A stretch of 64,000 nucleotides of DNA, from assembly GCA_036004685.1 (NCBI GenBank), contig DASYRE010000032.1, forward strand, positions 62,001 through 126,000, in the 5' to 3' direction. Position 1 is the stretch's first letter, and each line of letters begins with the position of its first letter. This DNA comes from Candidatus Polarisedimenticolia bacterium (GTDB lineage Bacteria; Acidobacteriota; Polarisedimenticolia; Gp22-AA2; AA152). The notes below the pieces were generated by a model, which saw only the letters and a list, made by a program, of their open reading frames with translations, made no database searches and was not told where the DNA came from. Made by a program: the position numbers and the translations under genes. Positions 15,224 to 27,490 of the stretch are shown here, piece after piece.

Positions 15224-16541
15224 AGCAAAATCCTTCCTTGCCCGCCGCGGCCTTTCGCCCGCGTGGCGGCGCCTCGGGGCGGCGATCGGGATCCTCGCGA
15301 TCGGGCTCGTCGCCGCGACGGCCCGGCCGGGCGAGGCGCCGCCTCCGAGCCTGGTCATCCTTTCTCTGGATGGACTGCGCCACGATGACCCCCAGCGCGT
15401 CGCCGGAGGGGCGTTCTCGAGGCTGGCTCGGGAGGGAGCCAGCGCGGTGCGGATGGAGCCGCCCTTTCCGGCCTCCACGTTTCCCGCTCACGCGACGCTC
15501 GCGACGGGATGTTATCCGGAGCGTCATGGAATCCTCAACAGCCGCTTTCGCGACGCCCGGCGCGGCGAATTCGATCGATCGAACGATCCCGAGTGGATCG
15601 CGTGCGAGCCTCTCTGGGTGACGGCGGAGAAGCAGGGGGTGAGAGCCGGGGTCCTCAATTGGGTCGGCTCGTTCGGACGCTGGCGCGGACGGGCGGCAAG
15701 CTATCACGATCCCGCTTTCACACCCCGCACCGATCGGGTGACGATCGAGGGGGTGGTCCGATGGCTCGGGCTGCCCGCGCCGCTCCGGCCGCGGTTGATT
15801 CTGGCCTATCTCGAAGGCGTGGATCACACGGCGCACCGCGACGGTCCGGATTCGGCGCGCGCCCGACAAAGGGTGGTTGTAGAAGATCGGCTCCTCGCAT
15901 CCTTCATCGCTCGCATCGGATCGCTGCCCGGCGGCGCGGGAGTGAATCTGATCGTCGTCAGCGATCATGGGATGGCGGTCAGGAATTCGGCGCTCGATCC
16001 CGGGACGGCCCTTGCCCGGGCGGGGATTCCCGGACGCACGTGGAGCTCCGGCGGATCCGCGAACGTCTACCTTCGCAGAAAGGAGGATCTCCCCCGCGCG
16101 GCGCGAGTCCTGGCGGGACTGCCCGGGTTGGAAGTGTATCGGAGCGGCGCGATTCCCGGAGATCTGCACTACGATTTCCCCGGCCGGACCGGAGATCTCG
16201 TCCTGATCGCGCCGGTCGGGGCGGAGCTGGGGAGTGATTCCTTTCCCGAGAAGCTCGGCGGGATCCACGGATATCGCGGCACGGAGCCGTCGATGGGAGC
16301 CGTGTTCTTCGGTTGGGGTCCGGCGTTCGGGCCGGGGAATCGCGTGGAGGGGATTCGCGCCGTCGACGTCTATTCCCTGGCGTGCCGGATCCTGGGGATC
16401 GCCCCTTCGGGCTCCGAACAAGGCGGAGTGCCGCCGGGAATCCTCAGGACGCCCGGGAAGCCTCGGGCTCGCGGGGATCAGACGGGGACTTGCGGGCGAT
16501 GCGGACGTGAGCCGGCCGGAGGGTCTGGCCGCGCAGGGTGA
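15207..16541 (+). CDS. alkaline-phosphatase-superfamily phosphodiesterase / nucleotide pyrophosphatase
   Basis: 444 residues. An N-terminal membrane or signal segment (AAIGILAIGLVAATA, about residues 25-39) sends the enzyme to the periplasm. The two-metal site of the type I phosphodiesterase/nucleotide pyrophosphatase family is visible: LSLDGLRHD (Asp55), PASTFPAH with the nucleophile Thr91, LEGVDHTAHRDGPDS, VVSDHGM and the closing GIHGYRGTEPSMGAVFFGWG. Relatives cleave phosphodiester or pyrophosphate bonds in nucleotides or lipids. The start is probably TTG at 15207, inside the UbiA gene end (17-base overlap). The last 98 bases run into the convergent grpE gene, so the final 30 or so residues are unusual in composition. 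In this operon it could act on a prenyl- or glycosyl-phosphate product (inference). Confidence 0.84.
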   Translation: MPTSCEAKSFLARRGLSPAWRRLGAAIGILAIGLVAATARPGEAPPPSLVILSLDGLRHDDPQRVAGGAFSRLAREGASAVRMEPPFPASTFPAHATLATGCYPERHGILNSRFRDARRGEFDRSNDPEWIACEPLWVTAEKQGVRAGVLNWVGSFGRWRGRAASYHDPAFTPRTDRVTIEGVVRWLGLPAPLRPRLILAYLEGVDHTAHRDGPDSARARQRVVVEDRLLASFIARIGSLPGGAGVNLIVVSDHGMAVRNSALDPGTALARAGIPGRTWSSGGSANVYLRRKEDLPRAARVLAGLPGLEVYRSGAIPGDLHYDFPGRTGDLVLIAPVGAELGSDSFPEKLGGIHGYRGTEPSMGAVFFGWGPAFGPGNRVEGIRAVDVYSLACRILGIAPSGSEQGGVPPGILRTPGKPRARGDQTGTCGRCGREPAGGSGRAG

Positions 16542-17100
16542 AGCCCCGGCGAATCTCGTCGAGAACGATTCCATCCTGGCTTTCATCGTCCACGGAGGCG
16601 ACCGCCACCGCCTCCGCGAGATGCGGATCGTAGGCGGTACCCACCAGGCTCATCGGCGCGATCCCCTGCCTTGCGAGGACCGACAGGAACTGGTCACGGA
16701 CCTGGACGAGCCCCAGGCGCAGCGAGGCAGGATTACTGTCCGTCTCTGCGGAAGCGACGCCTCGGTCGAGGCTGTCCACGACCTCGAGGATCTCCCGCAG
16801 GTACTTCTCCACCTCTACCTGGGCTCTCTTCTCCATCTCGCGCCGCAGGCGTGCGCGGAATTCGTCCGCCTCCGTTTCCTTCCGCCGCAGCAGATCGAGC
16901 GCCTCGGAGAGCTTCCCTTCCGCGGCGCGGGCGCGCTCTTCCAGCCCGGCCACCACGGTGGGGTAGCGAGGGGAAGGGGACGAGGTCTTCGAGGCGGAGT
17001 CATCGCCGGGTTCCGCGTCGAAGCGTGGCCTGCGATCGTGGACTTGAATGGGAACGGCTGTCGGCGCCCGGTTTTCCTGCTCTCTTTCCGGGTCTCGCAT
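16444..17100 (-). CDS. grpE: GrpE nucleotide exchange factor
   Basis: 218 residues. Releases ADP from DnaK. A charged, disordered N-terminus leads into the long coiled-coil (about 48-110, LEERARAAEGKLSEALDLLRR) and the GrpE head, with LEVVDSLDRGVAS, GIAPMSLVGTAYDPHLAEAV and the terminal VRIARKSPSD. It closes a minus-strand operon behind hsp20 and htpX (10-base gap from htpX). No dnaK or dnaJ lies in the window, so grpE is separated from its partners here. The ATG at 17100 follows AGGAAGGG. The 3' end overlaps the convergent phosphodiesterase gene by 98 bases. Confidence 0.92.
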   Translation of the reverse strand: MRDPEREQENRAPTAVPIQVHDRRPRFDAEPGDDSASKTSSPSPRYPTVVAGLEERARAAEGKLSEALDLLRRKETEADEFRARLRREMEKRAQVEVEKYLREILEVVDSLDRGVASAETDSNPASLRLGLVQVRDQFLSVLARQGIAPMSLVGTAYDPHLAEAVAVASVDDESQDGIVLDEIRRGFTLRGQTLRPAHVRIARKSPSDPREPEASRAS

Positions 17101-17110
17101 GGCGCCCTTC

Positions 17111-17962
17111 CTAACGGCCCAACAGCCGCCGGATCCGCTCGGGAATCGGCGGATGAGTGCTGAACAAGCTGGTCAGTGCCCCGCCGGAAAAGGGCTTGAC
17201 GATGAAGAGATGGCTGGTGGCGGGACCGCCGGCGGCCGCCATGGGGATGCGCTTCGAGTATTGCTCGAGTTTCTCGAGCGCCCGCGCCAGGCCGTAGGGA
17301 TGGCCGGCAAGATGCGCGCCCGAGGCGTCCGCCTGGTATTCGCGGGCCCGGGAAACGGCCATCTGGATGAGCATCGCCGCGAGGGGAGCGACGATGGCGG
17401 CCACCAGAAGGCCAAGCACTCCGCCTCCGCGTTCGCTGTCCCGGCGGTCCCCGTATCCTCCGAAGAAGGCGGCCCAGCGCGCCATATGGGCGAGGAACAT
17501 CACGGCGCCGGCCAGCGTGGCCGCGACGGAACTGATCAAGATGTCCCGGTTCTTCACGTGGGCCAGCTCGTGGGCGAGTACGCCCTCCAGCTCCTCGTCG
17601 TCCAGGAGCTCGAGGATTCCCTGGGTCACCGCCACGGCGGCATGTTGCGGATTCCGTCCGGTCGCGAAAGCGTTGGGAGCCGCCTCGGGAAGGAGGTAGA
17701 GGCGGGGAAACGGAAGGCCCGATTTCCCGCAGAGGCGCTCCACGATGGAATACAGACGGGGCGATTCCTGGCGCGACACGGGGCGGGCGCGCGTGGCCGC
17801 GAGGACGATCCGGTCGGAGAACCAATAGGAAAAGAAGTTCATCACCGCGGCCAGGACCAGGGCGACCACGGCGCCTCCGCGGCCGCCGAAATATCCGCCG
17901 ATGCCGACGATCAGGGCGGTCAGGATTCCCAGGAGGAGTGCGGTCTTGAGGGCGTTGGTCAT
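17111..17962 (-). CDS. htpX: HtpX-type membrane zinc metalloprotease
   Basis: 283 residues. Degrades damaged membrane proteins at the cytoplasmic membrane. Two N-terminal transmembrane helices (about 7-27 and 30-50) precede the M48 site HELAH (His131, Glu132, His135), with the third zinc ligand at Glu208 (AREYQAD). Two more hydrophobic segments lie between them (about 140-160 and 182-202). The closing [16 protein letters not shown] is a family hallmark. Placed between hsp20 and grpE, it is probably heat-induced with them. Confidence 0.95.
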   Translation of the reverse strand: MTNALKTALLLGILTALIVGIGGYFGGRGGAVVALVLAAVMNFFSYWFSDRIVLAATRARPVSRQESPRLYSIVERLCGKSGLPFPRLYLLPEAAPNAFATGRNPQHAAVAVTQGILELLDDEELEGVLAHELAHVKNRDILISSVAATLAGAVMFLAHMARWAAFFGGYGDRRDSERGGGVLGLLVAAIVAPLAAMLIQMAVSRAREYQADASGAHLAGHPYGLARALEKLEQYSKRIPMAAAGGPATSHLFIVKPFSGGALTSLFSTHPPIPERIRRLLGR

Positions 17963-17998
17963 TGCTTCTCCATCATCAGCGGGCGCGGCGCCGCGACG

Positions 17999-18442
17999 CT
18001 AGCGGATCGGGACTTGAATCTGTTTCGGCTTGCTCTCGGTCTTCTTCGGCAGCGTCACTTCCAGGATGCCATTCTTCAACTCGGCCTGGATTGCCGTCTG
18101 ATTGACGTTTCGCGGCAGCATGAAGGAGCGGTAGAACGACCCAAAGGACCGCTCGATACGGTGATAGTCTTCCCGGCGGGATCCCGCGGGGAAAGGGCGG
18201 TCTCCTTTCAGGGTGAGATGGTCGTCCGCGACCTTCAGCTCGATTTTCTCCAGCGAAACGCCTGGCAGATCGGCGCGCAGCACGATCCGCTCCGGAGTTT
18301 CTTCGATGTCCACCGCCGGAGCCCAGCCGGCGCCCGGATCCTCCTGGGCCGACCCTCCCGGGTGGAGAGCTTGCTCGAAGAGGCGGTTCATCCGCTCCTG
18401 GAGATTCATGAGATCGTGGATCGAGCCGCGCGTGACGCTCAC
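17999..18442 (-). CDS. Hsp20/alpha-crystallin small heat shock protein
   Basis: 147 residues; an ATP-independent holdase. The alpha-crystallin domain spans about residues 44-138 (PAVDIEETPERIVLRADLPG, LKVADDHLTLKGDRPF, FMLPRNVNQTAIQAELKNGILEVTLPK). A C-terminal IQVPI serves as the oligomer-forming I-x-I/V motif. The start is GTG at 18442, eight bases after GGGAGG. It is the first gene of the hsp20-htpX-grpE operon and has its own strong promoter downstream of clpB. Confidence 0.95.
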   Translation of the reverse strand: MSVTRGSIHDLMNLQERMNRLFEQALHPGGSAQEDPGAGWAPAVDIEETPERIVLRADLPGVSLEKIELKVADDHLTLKGDRPFPAGSRREDYHRIERSFGSFYRSFMLPRNVNQTAIQAELKNGILEVTLPKKTESKPKQIQVPIR

Positions 18443-18510
18443 GAAAAGGTCCTCCCGGTGCGACGCCCCCGCGCTTCGACGGAGCAGGCCGTCCGATGGT
18501 TGTGGCCGAC

Positions 18511-18540
18511 ATTATAGAAGCCCGGCTTACGAAGGGTCAA
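18511..18540 (-). promoter_or_regulatory. promoter of hsp20-htpX-grpE
   Basis: On the minus strand, TTGACC (18535-18540), 18 bp, perfect TATAAT (18511-18516). It lies between the end of clpB and hsp20. No CIRCE repeat and no obvious sigma-32 motif are seen. Confidence 0.7.
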
Positions 18541-18557
18541 ACCTTCCTCCCGGCCGG

Positions 18558-21143
<2,586 letters not shown>

Positions 21144-21179
21144 GCGTCACACCCTGGAGTTAGTATTTAGTGCAATAGT

Positions 21180-21208
21180 ATAATATTAATTTAGTCAATC
21201 ATTGTCAA
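21180..21208 (-). promoter_or_regulatory. strong clpB promoter in an AT-rich patch
   Basis: On the minus strand, TTGACA (21203-21208), exactly 17 bp, TATTAT (21180-21185). The surrounding 60 bases are very AT-rich, unlike the rest of the window. No CIRCE repeat is seen. Confidence 0.75.
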
Positions 21209-21272
21209 TATTATGGTTCGACGCCGTATTTTATCGCAAAGGAGTCTTGGATACCGGCTCCGTGGATTCACA

Positions 21273-21302
21273 TTGATCGATCCGCCGGGGTTGGGTTACG
21301 AT
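21273..21302 (+). promoter_or_regulatory. candidate glyA promoter
   Basis: TTGATC (21273-21278), 18 bp, TACGAT (21297-21302), about 67 bases before the glyA GTG. Confidence 0.4.
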
Positions 21303-21368
21303 CTTGGGTCAACTTTCCGCATTCAGCATGACTGCGCTCGCTGTCCCCCGGCGGGGGAAAGGAGAACC

Positions 21369-22658
21369 GTGAGTTCCCGACTTTTCGAGACCGATCCGGA
21401 GGTGGCCAGCGCCATCGAGTCGGAAGTGGCCCGTCAGGCGGGGAACATCAATCTCATCGCTTCGGAGAACCTTGTCAGTGAGGCGGTTCTCGAGGCCATG
21501 GGATCCGTCTTCACCAACAAATATGCCGAGGGATACCCGGGAAAGCGCTACTACGGCGGATGTCAGCACACCGACACGGTGGAGTCCCTGGCGATCGAGA
21601 GAGCCAAGAGGCTCTTCGGCGCCGAGCACGCCAACGTCCAGCCCCACTCGGGAGCCCAGGCCAACATGGCCGTCTACTTCGCGGTGCTCAAGCCGGGCGA
21701 CGTCATCCTGGGGATGAGCCTTCCTCACGGAGGGCACCTGACCCACGGCCATCCGCTGAATTTCTCCGGCGCCTATTTCAAGGTAGTTCCTTACGGAGTG
21801 GACCGGGCCACGGAGTTGTTGGACTACGACGCGATCCAGAAACTCGCCCTTGAGCACCGCCCCAAGCTGATCGTCGTCGGGGCCAGCGCCTATTCGCGGA
21901 TCATCGACTTTCCGCGGATTCGGGCCATTGCCGACGCCTGTGGCGCGATGGTGATGGCCGATGTGGCTCACTACGCGGGTCTCATCGCCGCCGGCGAATA
22001 CCCGAACCCGGTGCCCTTCTCGGAGTTCGTGACCCTCACGACTCACAAGACGTTGCGAGGCCCGCGCGGGGGTCTCATCCTTTGCCGGCAGCGCTTCGCG
22101 AAAGAAGTCGACCGAGCGCTCTTTCCGGGCATACAGGGAGGGCCGCTCGTCCACATGATCGCCGCCAAGGCGGTCGCCTTTCAGGAGGCCTTCTCGAAGG
22201 GCTTCAAGGAGGATCAGGCCGCGACGCGCCGCAATGCCCGCGTCCTCGCGGAGGCTCTGGCGGGCCGCGGGTACCGGGTCATCTCCGGCGGAACCGACTG
22301 CCATCTCTTCATGATGGACGTCTTCCAAAAAGGGATGACCGGGCAGCAGGCCGAGAATGTCCTGGGTGAGGTCGGCGTCGCCGTCAACAAAAACGCCATC
22401 CCTTTCGACACCAACCCGCCCATGAAGGCCAGCGGCCTGCGGATTGGAACCCCTTCGGTGTCCACGCGCGGCATGCGCGAGGCCGAGATGAAGGAGATTG
22501 GAGCCCTGGTGGCCGACGTTCTGGAGGGCGGTTCCAGAGCCGAGGTCCTGGCCGGAGCGCGCGCCAAGGTCCAGGCGCTCTGCGCGAGATTTCCGTTCTA
22601 TGAGGGGCTCTCGGGCCGCTACGCGGGGAAATCCTCCGGTGCCGGGGCTCGTGGCTGA
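21369..22658 (+). CDS. glyA: serine hydroxymethyltransferase
   Basis: 429 residues. PLP enzyme interconverting serine and glycine while charging tetrahydrofolate with one carbon. Seen: [34 protein letters not shown], and the PLP lysine in [14 protein letters not shown] (Lys227). [15 protein letters not shown] lies near the C-terminus. The start is GTG at 21369, three bases after GGAGAA, because [12 protein letters not shown] matches the family N-terminus; the upstream open frame does not. The polA start overlaps its 3' end. Confidence 0.97.
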   Translation: MSSRLFETDPEVASAIESEVARQAGNINLIASENLVSEAVLEAMGSVFTNKYAEGYPGKRYYGGCQHTDTVESLAIERAKRLFGAEHANVQPHSGAQANMAVYFAVLKPGDVILGMSLPHGGHLTHGHPLNFSGAYFKVVPYGVDRATELLDYDAIQKLALEHRPKLIVVGASAYSRIIDFPRIRAIADACGAMVMADVAHYAGLIAAGEYPNPVPFSEFVTLTTHKTLRGPRGGLILCRQRFAKEVDRALFPGIQGGPLVHMIAAKAVAFQEAFSKGFKEDQAATRRNARVLAEALAGRGYRVISGGTDCHLFMMDVFQKGMTGQQAENVLGEVGVAVNKNAIPFDTNPPMKASGLRIGTPSVSTRGMREAEMKEIGALVADVLEGGSRAEVLAGARAKVQALCARFPFYEGLSGRYAGKSSGAGARG

Positions 22659-25344
22659 AAGCGCCTCCTCCAAGAAGCTCTACCTCCTGGACGGTACTTC
22701 CCACATCTATCGCGCCTTCTACGCCATCCGCCGGCTGACGGGCCCCGCGCGGCAACCGACGAACGCGACGTACGGATTCACCCAGATGGTGCGAAAGCTC
22801 CTGCAGGACCAGAAGCCGGAGCACCTCGCCATCGTATTCGATCGGCCGGAGCCGACCCACCGCCACGAGATTTTCCCCAAGTACAAGGCCAACCGCCTCG
22901 TTCCGCCGGAAGATCTGGTCAGCCAGATTCCCGACGTCAAGCGCGTCTGTCGCGCGCTGGGAATCCCGATCGTGGAGCTGGCCGGGTTCGAGGCGGACGA
23001 TCTCATCGGAACGCTGGCGCGAAAGGCCTCGGGCGAGGGGTTTCAGGTGGTCATCGTCTCGAGCGACAAGGACATGCTCCAGCTCGTCGACGAGACGACC
23101 TCGATCCTGCATCCGGTGCGCGGCGAGCTTCTGGACGCGGCGGGGGTGATGAGGAGCTTCGGCGTGATGCCGGCGCAGGTCGTGGAAGTGCTCGCGCTGC
23201 TCGGGGATTCCAGTGACAACGTGCCGGGCGTTCCCGGCATCGGCGAGAAGGGCGCGCGGGAGCTGATCGCCCGCTACGGCAGCCTGGAGGGATGCCTGGA
23301 GCACGCCTCCGAAATCCCCCGGAAGAGCTACCGGGAGAGTCTCCTCGAGAACCAGGAGCAAGCCCGGATCAGCCGGGATCTGGTCCGCATCAGCTTCGAC
23401 GTCCCGGTGGACTGGAGCGCCGATTCCTTTCGTCTCGGCGGCACGTCTCGGGTGGAGGCGCGCCGGCTGTTCGCGGAGCTGGGATTCACGAGGCTGCTCG
23501 AGGAGCTCGCGGCGTCCGCTCCGGCGGAGATCGACGCTCCCGAGACTGCGGCGGCCGTCCCGCGGCCCGAGGTCGCCCTGGAGGAGCTGCAAAGCGAGGA
23601 GGACGTCCGCAGGGCAATCGCGTCGCTGGCCGGGTGCGGGCGCCTGGCACTGACTCCCTTCTTCTCGACCGCCGAGCCGATGCGGGCCGAGCTCGCAGGC
23701 CTCGGGTTTTCGGCCTCTCCGGAACAGGCGTTCTTTGTCTCCTTTCGGCCGGACGACCTCGCCGCCTCGGGACGCCCGGCCGAGGCTGAGGTTCTGAACC
23801 GTCTGGCCCCCTTCCTGGCCGACCCTAATGTGAGGATCGTCTCGCAGGACATCAAGCAGCTGCAGGTCTATCTCGCGCGACAAGGAATCCCCATCGTCGG
23901 GGAGTTCCTCGATACGACGCTGGCGGGATACCTGCTCGATCCGGAGCGCCGGGACTACTCCCTGGCGGTGCTGGAGAGCGCTTATCTAGGGGGGCAAGAG
24001 GCGACCGCCGGCTCGCGGGACAGGCAGCCTGCGGACCCGGCCCGTGAGGCGGCCCGCTCGGGATCCACGCTTCTGGAGCTCGAGGGACGGCTTTGCCGCC
24101 GCCTGGAGGAAGAGCGGCTCTTGAATCTGTACCGGGACGTGGAAATGCCTCTCGTCTCGGTGCTCGCGGCGATGGAGCACGCGGGGGTTCTGATCGACGC
24201 CGATCTTCTGCATCGCATCGCGCGGCAATGGATGCGGGATCTGGAGACGATCGAGGAAAAGGTCTACGGCCTCGCGGGGGATCGTTTCAACATCAATTCT
24301 CCCCAGCAGCTCAGGGAAGTCCTTTTTCAGAAGCTTGGGCTGACTCCCGGCCGAAAGACCGAGAAAGGCAAGCTCCACTCCACGGGAATGGACGTGTTGG
24401 AGGACCTGGCGGGAACCCATCCGCTTCCCGCCGCCATCCTCGACTATCGCAGCCTCTCCAAGCTATTGTCCACTTACGTCGAGGCGTTGCCCCGGATGGT
24501 GAATCTTGAAACCGGACGCGTGCATGCCTCCTTCAATCAGGCCATGGCGGCCACTGGCCGCCTGTCGAGCAGCAATCCGAATCTCCAGAACATTCCGATT
24601 CGAAGCGACCGGGGGCGCCAGATCCGGAAAGCGTTCGTCGCCGAGCCGGGATGGCGGATCCTCGCGGCCGACTATTCGCAAATCGAGCTGCGAGTGCTCG
24701 CGCACCTTTCGGGCGATCCGGAGCTCGTCCGCGCCTTCCGGGAAGGCGAGGACATTCATGCCCGGACCGCCGCGGGGGTTTTTGGAGTGGCCTCGGAGCT
24801 CGTGACGGGCGATCTGCGGCGTCAAGCGAAGGCGATCAATTTTGGGATCATTTATGGGATGGGGGCGTTTCGTCTGGCGAAGGAGCTGGTCGTCTCCAAC
24901 GCCGTGGCTCAGCGCTTCATCGACGATTACTTTCTGCGGTTCGCAGGGGTCAGGAAGTACGTCGACGGCGTCGTGGAGAGGGCCGAGAGGGAAGGGAAGG
25001 TGTTTACGCTTCTGGGCCGCATGAGGCCGGTCCCGGAGATACGAAGCCGTAACGCCAACTTGCGCAGGCAGGGAATTCGCGTGGCCGTCAACACCACGGT
25101 CCAGGGGACGGCGGCGGATCTCATGAAGATGGCGATGATCCACCTCCATTCCGATCTCAAGCAAGGGAATCTCCGAAGCCGGTTGCTGATCCAGGTGCAT
25201 GACGAGCTGCTCCTGGAAGTGCCCGAGGAAGAGCTGAAGGAAGTCAGCCTTCTGGTGAAGAACGCCATGGAAAGTGTCCACCCGCTGGACGTTCCCCTCC
25301 TGGCGGAGATTCGAAGCGGGCCAAACTGGCTCGAGACGCGTTGA
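22639..25344 (+). CDS. polA: DNA polymerase I
   Basis: About 901 residues. Fills gaps and removes RNA primers. The N-terminal 5'-nuclease (to about 290; [41 protein letters not shown]) and the C-terminal polymerase are intact, the latter with [32 protein letters not shown] and [10 protein letters not shown]. The middle 3'-5' exonuclease-like region (about 300-470) lacks the DxE motif (here [10 protein letters not shown]) and other catalytic acids, so proofreading is probably lost, as in Taq Pol I. The start is GTG at 22639 (after GGGGAA) or GTG at 22651; both overlap the glyA end. Confidence 0.95.
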   Translation: MPGLVAESASSKKLYLLDGTSHIYRAFYAIRRLTGPARQPTNATYGFTQMVRKLLQDQKPEHLAIVFDRPEPTHRHEIFPKYKANRLVPPEDLVSQIPDVKRVCRALGIPIVELAGFEADDLIGTLARKASGEGFQVVIVSSDKDMLQLVDETTSILHPVRGELLDAAGVMRSFGVMPAQVVEVLALLGDSSDNVPGVPGIGEKGARELIARYGSLEGCLEHASEIPRKSYRESLLENQEQARISRDLVRISFDVPVDWSADSFRLGGTSRVEARRLFAELGFTRLLEELAASAPAEIDAPETAAAVPRPEVALEELQSEEDVRRAIASLAGCGRLALTPFFSTAEPMRAELAGLGFSASPEQAFFVSFRPDDLAASGRPAEAEVLNRLAPFLADPNVRIVSQDIKQLQVYLARQGIPIVGEFLDTTLAGYLLDPERRDYSLAVLESAYLGGQEATAGSRDRQPADPAREAARSGSTLLELEGRLCRRLEEERLLNLYRDVEMPLVSVLAAMEHAGVLIDADLLHRIARQWMRDLETIEEKVYGLAGDRFNINSPQQLREVLFQKLGLTPGRKTEKGKLHSTGMDVLEDLAGTHPLPAAILDYRSLSKLLSTYVEALPRMVNLETGRVHASFNQAMAATGRLSSSNPNLQNIPIRSDRGRQIRKAFVAEPGWRILAADYSQIELRVLAHLSGDPELVRAFREGEDIHARTAAGVFGVASELVTGDLRRQAKAINFGIIYGMGAFRLAKELVVSNAVAQRFIDDYFLRFAGVRKYVDGVVERAEREGKVFTLLGRMRPVPEIRSRNANLRRQGIRVAVNTTVQGTAADLMKMAMIHLHSDLKQGNLRSRLLIQVHDELLLEVPEEELKEVSLLVKNAMESVHPLDVPLLAEIRSGPNWLETR

Positions 25345-25380
25345 GTTTCCGCCTTCCGCCCGGCGATTCGCCGCCGGCGA

Positions 25381-25408
25381 TTGACTCTCCGACACCGAGA
25401 TCTAGATT
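25381..25408 (+). promoter_or_regulatory. candidate promoter of the HD-GYP regulator
   Basis: TTGACT (25381-25386), 16 bp, TAGATT (25403-25408), about 40 bases before the TTG start. Confidence 0.55.
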
Positions 25409-25448
25409 ATGAGCAGGATCTGCTCGGACGGCGCATAGGAGAGTCGGT

Positions 25449-26606
25449 TTGCCCCAGGCCACTGACAAAAAGGGTCATTCCTCGCCTCGTGTTGTTCCGG
25501 GGCCTTGGAATACCCCCCCTGGGATCCTCGTCGTGGATGACGAGCCCGCGATTCGCGATATCCTCCGTGAAGGACTGACGGATTCCGGGTACGTCTGCAC
25601 TCTCGCCTCCAACGGACACGAGGCATTGGAGCGGCTGAAGGACTTCGAGTACTCCCTCGTTCTCAGCGATATCGACATGCCCAAGATGGACGGCGTCCAG
25701 CTTCTCCAGGCGGTGAAGGATCGGAATCCGGACATCGAAGTCGTGATGATCACGGGCGTCGTCGACGTCGAGATGGCGTTGCGCGCCATTCGTCTGGGAG
25801 CGAACGACTATCTCACCAAGCCCTTCAACCTCGAGGAAGTGCGATTCACCATCGAAAAGGCGCTGGAGAAGAGGCGCCTGATTCTCGAGAACCGGCAATA
25901 TCAGCGAAACCTGGAGGAGAAGGTCGCGGAAAGGACGGCCCAGCTGGTGCTCAAGCACCGTGAGATCCAGGGCCTCTTCGAGAAGCTGCAGACGTCCTAC
26001 GAGACGACGCTGGAAGCGCTCGCGGCCGCCCTCGACACGCGGGACACGGAGACCCAGGGGCATTCCGTCCGGGTCAGCGAGTACACGGTCGTCATCGCCG
26101 GTCGAATGGGAGTCAAGGAGCCCGAGCTGACGGACATCCGGCGCGGCGCCTTGCTGCACGACGTCGGGAAGATCGGGATTCCGGACGCCGTCCTCCGCAA
26201 GCCAGGGAAGCTGACCGTCGAAGAATGGGCCGAGATGAAGAAACATCCCGAAATCGGACACCGGATTCTTTCGGGAATCAATTTCCTCGAGAAGTCGCTC
26301 CCTCTCGTCATCTCGCATCAGGAGAGGTTCGACGGCTCGGGGTACCCGCACGGACTCCGGGAGGAGGCGATTCCCCTGGGGGCGCGGATCTTCGCGGTCG
26401 TGGATACGCTCGACGCGATGACCTCGGATCGGCCCTACCGGAAAGCGCTATCCTACGAGGTCGCGCGCGCGGAAATCGTCCGGAATTCGGGCATTCAATT
26501 CGATCCGCGGGTCGTCGAGGTGTTCCTGACGATCTCCCCGGAGGAATGGAAAGCCATCCACCGCCGGATTTCCGCCAGCCTCCTTCGTCCGGCCGCGGTG
26601 TCCTAG
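25449..26606 (+). CDS. response regulator with HD-GYP (c-di-GMP phosphodiesterase) output domain
   Basis: 385 residues. A receiver domain (about 25-145) carries the acidic pair Asp30/31 and the phosphoacceptor Asp74 (VLSDIDMPKMDG). A coiled linker (about 145-185) joins it to an HD-GYP domain with HDVGKIGIPD (His237, Asp238) and HQERFDGSGYP (296-300). HD-GYP enzymes hydrolyse cyclic di-GMP, and the full metal-site set appears present. The start is TTG at 25449 after AGGAGAG. No histidine kinase is adjacent, so it is an orphan regulator. Its last four bases overlap the convergent permease gene. Confidence 0.92.
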   Translation: MPQATDKKGHSSPRVVPGPWNTPPGILVVDDEPAIRDILREGLTDSGYVCTLASNGHEALERLKDFEYSLVLSDIDMPKMDGVQLLQAVKDRNPDIEVVMITGVVDVEMALRAIRLGANDYLTKPFNLEEVRFTIEKALEKRRLILENRQYQRNLEEKVAERTAQLVLKHREIQGLFEKLQTSYETTLEALAAALDTRDTETQGHSVRVSEYTVVIAGRMGVKEPELTDIRRGALLHDVGKIGIPDAVLRKPGKLTVEEWAEMKKHPEIGHRILSGINFLEKSLPLVISHQERFDGSGYPHGLREEAIPLGARIFAVVDTLDAMTSDRPYRKALSYEVARAEIVRNSGIQFDPRVVEVFLTISPEEWKAIHRRISASLLRPAAVS

Positions 26607-27490
26607 AGTCTTCCCCGGATCCCCAGCCGGGTCCGGGGATCGAGCCAGTCCCTCAGGAAGTCTCCGACGAAATTGAAGCTCAGCACGACGAGCATGATGG
26701 CGAGCCCCGGATAGAGGACAAGGTGGGGCGCGTCGAGCAGATGCTGGCTGCCGCTGCGTAGCATGCTCCCCCAGCTGGGGCTGGGAGGAGGCAGGCCCAG
26801 GCCCAGAAAGCTGAGGCCCGCTTCGGAAAGGATGACCCCGGCCATCCCCACGGTCGCTTGGATGATCAACGGCCCGGCGATGTTGGGCAGGAGATGAAGC
26901 CATAGAATCCTGCCCTTCCTGGCCCCCGAGGCCCGGGCCGCCAGGACGAATTGCATCTCACGCGTCTTGAGGACCTGGGCTCGGGTCAGCCGGGCGTAGC
27001 CGACCCACCCGATCAGGCAGAGCGCGAGGGCGAGGTTCCCCAGGCCGGGCCCGAGGACCGCCACCAGCGATATGGCCAGAAGGATGCTAGGAAACGACAG
27101 GAGGATGTCGATGACGCGCATGACCAGATCGTCCACCCATCCTCCGGAGAGACCGGCCAACGATCCGATCAGGGTCCCGAAGCCGGCGGAGATCAGGACC
27201 ACAGCCAGGCTCAATATCAGGGAGATTCGCGCCCCCAACACCAGCCTCGAGAGCGTGTCCCGGCCCAGCTCGTCGAGACCGAGAGGATGGTGCGGTGTAG
27301 GGGGAGAGAAGCGAAGGGCGAGATCCTGCGTCCCCGAGGAGTAGGGCGCCAGAAAGGGCGCCGACAGCGCGACGAGCGTCAAGACCGCGAGAATGCCGGC
27401 GCCGGCGAGGGCCATCGGATCGCGCCGGAGATTGCCCCAGAAGGAGCCCGCGGAGGCGGCGCCGGGGAATCCGCTATCACGCCTCGCCAT
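26603..27490 (-). CDS. ABC peptide/nickel transporter permease, DppC/OppC type
   Basis: 295 residues. Inner-membrane channel subunit of a peptide or nickel importer. The OppC N-terminal signature (HPLGLDELGRDTLSRLVLGARISL) and the EAA loop (RASGARKGRILWLHLLPN) are clear, as is SEAGLSFLGLGLPPPSPSWG. I chose the ATG at 27490 (MARRDSGFPG), which gives a 14-base overlap with the upstream permease gene; the frame is open to 27508. The two permeases end here: no substrate-binding protein or ATPase genes accompany them. Confidence 0.92.
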   Translation of the reverse strand: MARRDSGFPGAASAGSFWGNLRRDPMALAGAGILAVLTLVALSAPFLAPYSSGTQDLALRFSPPTPHHPLGLDELGRDTLSRLVLGARISLILSLAVVLISAGFGTLIGSLAGLSGGWVDDLVMRVIDILLSFPSILLAISLVAVLGPGLGNLALALCLIGWVGYARLTRAQVLKTREMQFVLAARASGARKGRILWLHLLPNIAGPLIIQATVGMAGVILSEAGLSFLGLGLPPPSPSWGSMLRSGSQHLLDAPHLVLYPGLAIMLVVLSFNFVGDFLRDWLDPRTRLGIRGRL

